Positions 60,928-64,000 of a stretch of DNA of 64,000 nucleotides are shown here, one piece after another (position 1 is the first letter of the stretch; every line of letters starts with the position of its first letter). Below the pieces are notes generated by a model. It searched no databases. It was not told the origin of the DNA and worked only from the letters and a program-made list of their open reading frames with translations. This DNA comes from Gonocerus acuteangulatus. Its lineage: Eukaryota; Arthropoda; Insecta; Hemiptera; Coreidae. The translations under genes and the position numbers were made by a program. The DNA lies in NCBI GenBank assembly GCA_946811695.1, contig OX328123.1:120565515-120629514 (forward strand). The letters are read 5' to 3'.

Positions 60928-62323
60928 AATTTGAACAGCCGTTATATTATGGATCTATGGGATCTGAAACATGAAATTATCGTGTCGGCACTTCCGGATT
61001 GCGTCATGAGGTTAATCTCATAAGCGGGTTTCCTCTTAATGGAGGGGGAGGGAGGATCTGCGCTAAAATCACCATCACCATCATCAAATGACAGCTTAGC
61101 TCTTGCTGTTGTTAAGGTGCCATATCATTTTTTAGAGTCAACACTTTCTATTTAGAAGAATTTTTGGGGGGAGTTTGTACACCTGTCAAACAACAAAACA
61201 CAAATGCTCTTCAGCTGTTTGTCATAAAGATAGTTACTGCTGCTCTGTAACTGTGTGTTTCATATAGTTTCTGCTGTAATTAATGCAGAATTTCTGGTTT
61301 GAGAGTGTGTTATTAGTATAACATTTGTAAAAATGCCAAAAATGTAAATGTGGTGAATAATTTTTGTTATATTTTTCGTGAAATAACATTTTCCTCACAG
61401 AAACGCAGTCAGGCGCCTCTTGTAAAGACTGCCTATCACTTTATTGTTGACTTTATTTGCATCTTATTACTGATTTGACCTAGTTTTTGTTGAGTCAAGA
61501 TAATAGATACTGTTTCTTAAATCCTGTGTATATTTAGCAGTATGGTTTCTACTCTTCTATTTTTAGTTGTTAATAATTAACTTTAATTGAATAGGCCGTT
61601 ATTTTTTATTGTACGTTACTTAATTTAAACAAATTAAATACAAAAGAAGGTTGACTAACAAGTAAGTTTAACAAATTTTGCTCAATTTAACATTTATAAT
61701 TCTTACATTGATTGTAAATCATAAACAATAGATAAAATCATTTAAAAAATCTACTATTCTTATGTGTTACTCTGGAATAAATTCTACTGAACTCAATCCA
61801 ATTTTCTTTACTGTTTGCATAAAGGGAATAAGTTGACATGAAAATATCACAATATTGCTGTTTTTCAAATTATGTCATGCAAATTATGTGTGTTGGAGCT
61901 AAACCAATTTCAGATTTGGAATAATCTTTTCGAAATATGTAAGGGACTTGAAGATCCATGTCAGAATTATTTTTTCTCAAGTTCATGAATGCGACTTTTT
62001 TAGCAATGTTCAGATATATTTTTTTTTGTTTTCAATTTATACAAAACTTTTGAAGATGGTTGAGCAAAACAGACCTCAGCACGTTAAAATAGATATAAAT
62101 AAATGAATTTTGTCAAAAGGACAGACTACTATTTTTATGAAGATGTAATTGTGGGTTATGTAATCGTAATTTCTAAAATTATCCGAAGAATTACTTTTGT
62201 AGGTTTGCTTCTCGCCAGGAACAAGACAAACCAGAAAGATGGCTGGGATCAACATGCACTTGCCCAGTCTGCCGGAGTGTGTTCTGCATTTTGGATGTTT
62301 GTCCAATAGTAAAGTCATCTTGA
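53103..62323 (+). CDS. TMEM129: TMEM129, ER E3 ubiquitin ligase
   Basis: Six coding exons: 53103-53331, 55323-55572, 56694-56924, 58848-59004, 59852-59985 and 62203-62323. All have GT-AG junctions and matching phases, giving 373 residues; the human protein is about 360. Exon 1 starts with a membrane segment ([20 protein letters not shown]) and [16 protein letters not shown]. Exon 2 has two more hydrophobic stretches and [11 protein letters not shown]. Exon 3 includes [12 protein letters not shown], as in the vertebrate WVMKV segment. Exon 4 begins [20 protein letters not shown]. Exons 5 and 6 form the atypical Cys-only [31 protein letters not shown], then [20 protein letters not shown]129 sits in the endoplasmic reticulum membrane and works with derlin-1 in ER-associated degradation. 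Introns carry SINEs, a hairpin repeat and an R2-family element. AATAAA signals follow within about 130 bp of the stop. Confidence 0.93.
53813..54016 (-). repeat. tRNA-derived SINE
   Basis: Full-length minus-strand copy in TMEM129 intron 1: GGAGGCCCGGTGATCATGAG head, GTCGTGGGTTCGATTTCCAC B box, CCTGGCTAGAAAAGGGTGGT body. Confidence 0.88.
55794..55840 (-). repeat. Short dispersed motif
   Basis: GTCCGACTCGCTGGAACTGG then GTCATCTTGGTACGGTTCCG, the same motif as at 29961 and 13844. It is in TMEM129 intron 2. Confidence 0.55.
57320..57367. repeat. (TA)n microsatellite
   Basis: Pure TA tract of about 48 bp directly before the hairpin repeat at 57368. Confidence 0.9.
57368..57612. repeat. Hairpin of two inverted Penelope-type termini
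   Basis: Left arm (57368-57472) and right arm (57510-57612) are nearly exact inverse copies of about 103 bp. The right arm reads ACTGAGGATGGAGCTGTAGA then CTCCGAAAGCTTGC, the core CTGAGGA with a GGAG/CTCC stem and GAAA. The left arm carries the same on the minus strand. TMEM129 intron 3. Confidence 0.75.
57678..57880 (+). repeat. tRNA-derived SINE
   Basis: GGTCGTGGGTTCGATTCCCA at the B box, CCTATCCTGGCTAGAAAAGG body and a TAAATAAATATAA tail. TMEM129 intron 3. Confidence 0.88.
60265..61060 (-). mobile_element. Repeat family R2, copy 3, with long TA/CA tract
   Basis: Inverse order of the 12544 element: TTTCATTCGTTTTTCTATG, ATTTCGCTCCAAACGGCATT, then a TA tract with scattered C/G (60719-60904) and a CA tract (60905-60926), then GAGGGAGGATCTGCGCT. 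TMEM129 intron 5. Several open frames of Ile-Tyr repeats in this tract are artefacts. Confidence 0.7.
60719..60926. repeat. Compound (TA)n(CA)n microsatellite
   Basis: About 185 bp of TA with periodic single substitutions, followed by a CA tract. It lies inside the R2-family element. Confidence 0.95.
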
Positions 62324-62565
62324 GAATAATTATATATAATTTGAAATTTCAACTGAAAAATATATAATATTTCCTGACATAAGCATTTGTTGTTACTTTT
62401 GATATGAAATCTGTTAATTTATTATTGATTAAAACCTAATATATAACTTTAAAAATAAAAGCATAAGGCAAGTTTTGGTAATGAAACAATTCAATGCCAT
62501 CCATTTTCTTAAAATTACCTCATAATTCCTACAATTGTGGTTGGTTGGCTGGTGAAGGTTCATCA

Positions 62566-62745
62566 TAGTAAATAGGATGCCAAGCAGGTCAAACACCTTC
62601 ACTGTTTTATTCCTTTATTTTAACAAAACGTTTTCGAGGTCAGCACCCCATCCTCAGTGTCCTCCTATAGCTCATGCGAGGTTCACTCGGGCCTTCTTCC
62701 GACCATACTCATGTACTCGTGCATCCTATTTACTACCTCATAATT
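62566..62745. repeat. Penelope-type terminal fragment with inverted ends
   Basis: GTAAATAGGATGC at the left is mirrored by GCATCCTATTTAC at the right. On the minus strand the centre reads ACTGAGGATGGGGTGCTGAC, then CTCGAAAACGTT, the same CTGAGGA plus GAAA core. It is about 240 bp downstream of the TMEM129 stop. Confidence 0.5.
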
Positions 62746-62859
62746 CGAGAGAGAAAAAAAATCTTTTTTTATAATTTAAGTATAATAATTGTATTTTATT
62801 TATTAAGTATAGTAATTTTATTTTATTTTATTGTTATAAATAACAACGATTTTGGCTTA

Positions 62860-63005
62860 GGTTATCACCCTTTTCTAGCCAAGATAGGGGTGATGCCTAC
62901 CATTTTATTCCTTCTAAAAAAGAGCCACCTCCAATATTGGGAATCACATCCACTATCTGTGACACAAACTATTCTTAGTGTCAACGCTCACAGCCATCAG
63001 GTCTC
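62860..63005 (-). repeat. tRNA-derived SINE, diverged
   Basis: TTATCACCCTTTTCTAGCCA and the head end ACAGCCATCAGGTCTCC are recognisable on the minus strand. The B box is damaged. Confidence 0.65.
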
Positions 63006-64000
63006 CAAAATAATTTTAAAATTGTATTAAAAAGGTCATTTTATATATGTGTTTTACACAATTGCGTGCATTATTTTAAGATTGGCAATTATTTTAGATT
63101 GAAAATCATCAATGGAATTTTAAAGTATTAGCATTTTAATGGAGATTGATTGTTCCTACATGGCCTGTGAATGTTTTCTCAATGATGCTCAAGACTGTTA
63201 CCAAAATATGTTATCACTGTATTTTACTAAATCATTGTACTTTATTTTTCTTTGTTTTGTTAAGTAGTCTTTAGAATTATAAAATTATCAAGATAAGTTG
63301 GTTTGCAAATAATTTAATCTAACATTAAAAAGGTGATTTTAAAATGATGGTTACATTAGTAGTTTTGAGCACATTTATATTAAGTGAGTACCCAGCAAAT
63401 GGATTATAACCTCAATATTGATAAAATGAAGAAGATATTTTGAAACTCGAATACATAAAGTATACATGGACATCTGTCTATATTACCATTACATCATCAT
63501 GTAATGTTTAAGATTTTGTCAGAATTGCACTTTATTTTAATAGCATCTAAGTGTCTGTGATAAACAATTTTGTAATGAATTAATACACTTTTTTATTCCT
63601 TAATATTGTTTTTATCAAGCCCTTAAGTTCTAAGTTCTAGCTAGATTCTGTGAAGTAATTTAAACTATATAAGTCTTTTATGTATATTAATGTTGAACTA
63701 CATCTAAAATTGCATTCAATCTCTTTTAGAGGAGTTACATTTACATTTCAGGAGGATTTATAGGAATGATTTGAAGAGAATAAAAAGTAGTTTTTGTTAA
63801 TAACTAGACTTTTTTTTAAGTATTTACAATATATCCAACGTAATGTAGCTATTGAGGTTTTACTCATGAAAGAAATGTGTGAAGTTTATAAGTTATGACA
63901 ATGTCAATATTTTATTAATTTGTTTCTTATTTAAGCAATCATACATATATTTTTTCTTTTAAAAACTCTTTTTTTATCAATATATAAATGTTAGCCATTT
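63006..64000. other. AT-rich sequence, no gene seen
   Basis: No long frames and no repeat family that I recognise from elsewhere in the window. Confidence 0.5.

Noticed and set aside
60671..61023. Overlapping Ile-Tyr repeat frames
   Set aside because: They are translations of a TA/CA microsatellite.

Overview
This window is AT-rich, repeat-laden insect nuclear DNA. The assignment to insects rests on an Osiris-family gene (hexapod-restricted), an arthropod-type TATA plus TCAGT initiator promoter, long introns full of transposons, and an abundant tRNA-derived SINE. I cannot name the species; the repeat load and intron sizes would suit a hemimetabolous or hemipteroid insect, but that is a guess.

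Layout. 1-6.4 kb is transposon territory: a foldback element, a nearly intact LINE of the RT plus RNase H type on the minus strand, and a terminal-inverted-repeat element full of 20-bp palindromes. 6.6-15.9 kb holds a three-coding-exon Osiris gene (+); its first intron carries a 48-copy, 75-bp minisatellite that expanded inside a pogo/Tigger-like MITE. 17.3-17.7 kb is an intronless UXT (prefoldin-like) gene (+). 21.9-52.1 kb is a tandem cluster of four minus-strand, three-exon genes, called A to D here, that I rebuilt from splice sites. 53.1-62.3 kb is a six-exon TMEM129 ubiquitin-ligase gene (+), divergent from gene D.

Main result. Genes A-D are diverged paralogues with identical intron phases (1 then 2). 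They share a thioredoxin-like fold best matched to TXNDC17/TRP14, but the WCxDC redox site is gone. All four end in long Lys/Gly low-complexity tails, and C and D also start with one. The poly(A) signal overlaps the stop codon in B, C and D and follows it directly in A, so the 3' UTRs should be very short. A and B form one sub-pair (one Cys kept at the resolving position, tail only at the C-terminus); C and D form another (no Cys, tails at both ends). This looks like a lineage-specific expansion of basic-tailed thioredoxin-fold pseudoenzymes. Their function is unknown.

The single-copy genes are housekeeping (UXT, TMEM129) or cuticle/endomembrane related (Osiris), and I see no operon-like cooperation among them. 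The rest is transposon-derived: about fifteen copies or relics of one tRNA-SINE, several foldback families (one a 2.2-kb near-perfect palindrome), Penelope-like, copia and LINE relics, and many TA microsatellites.
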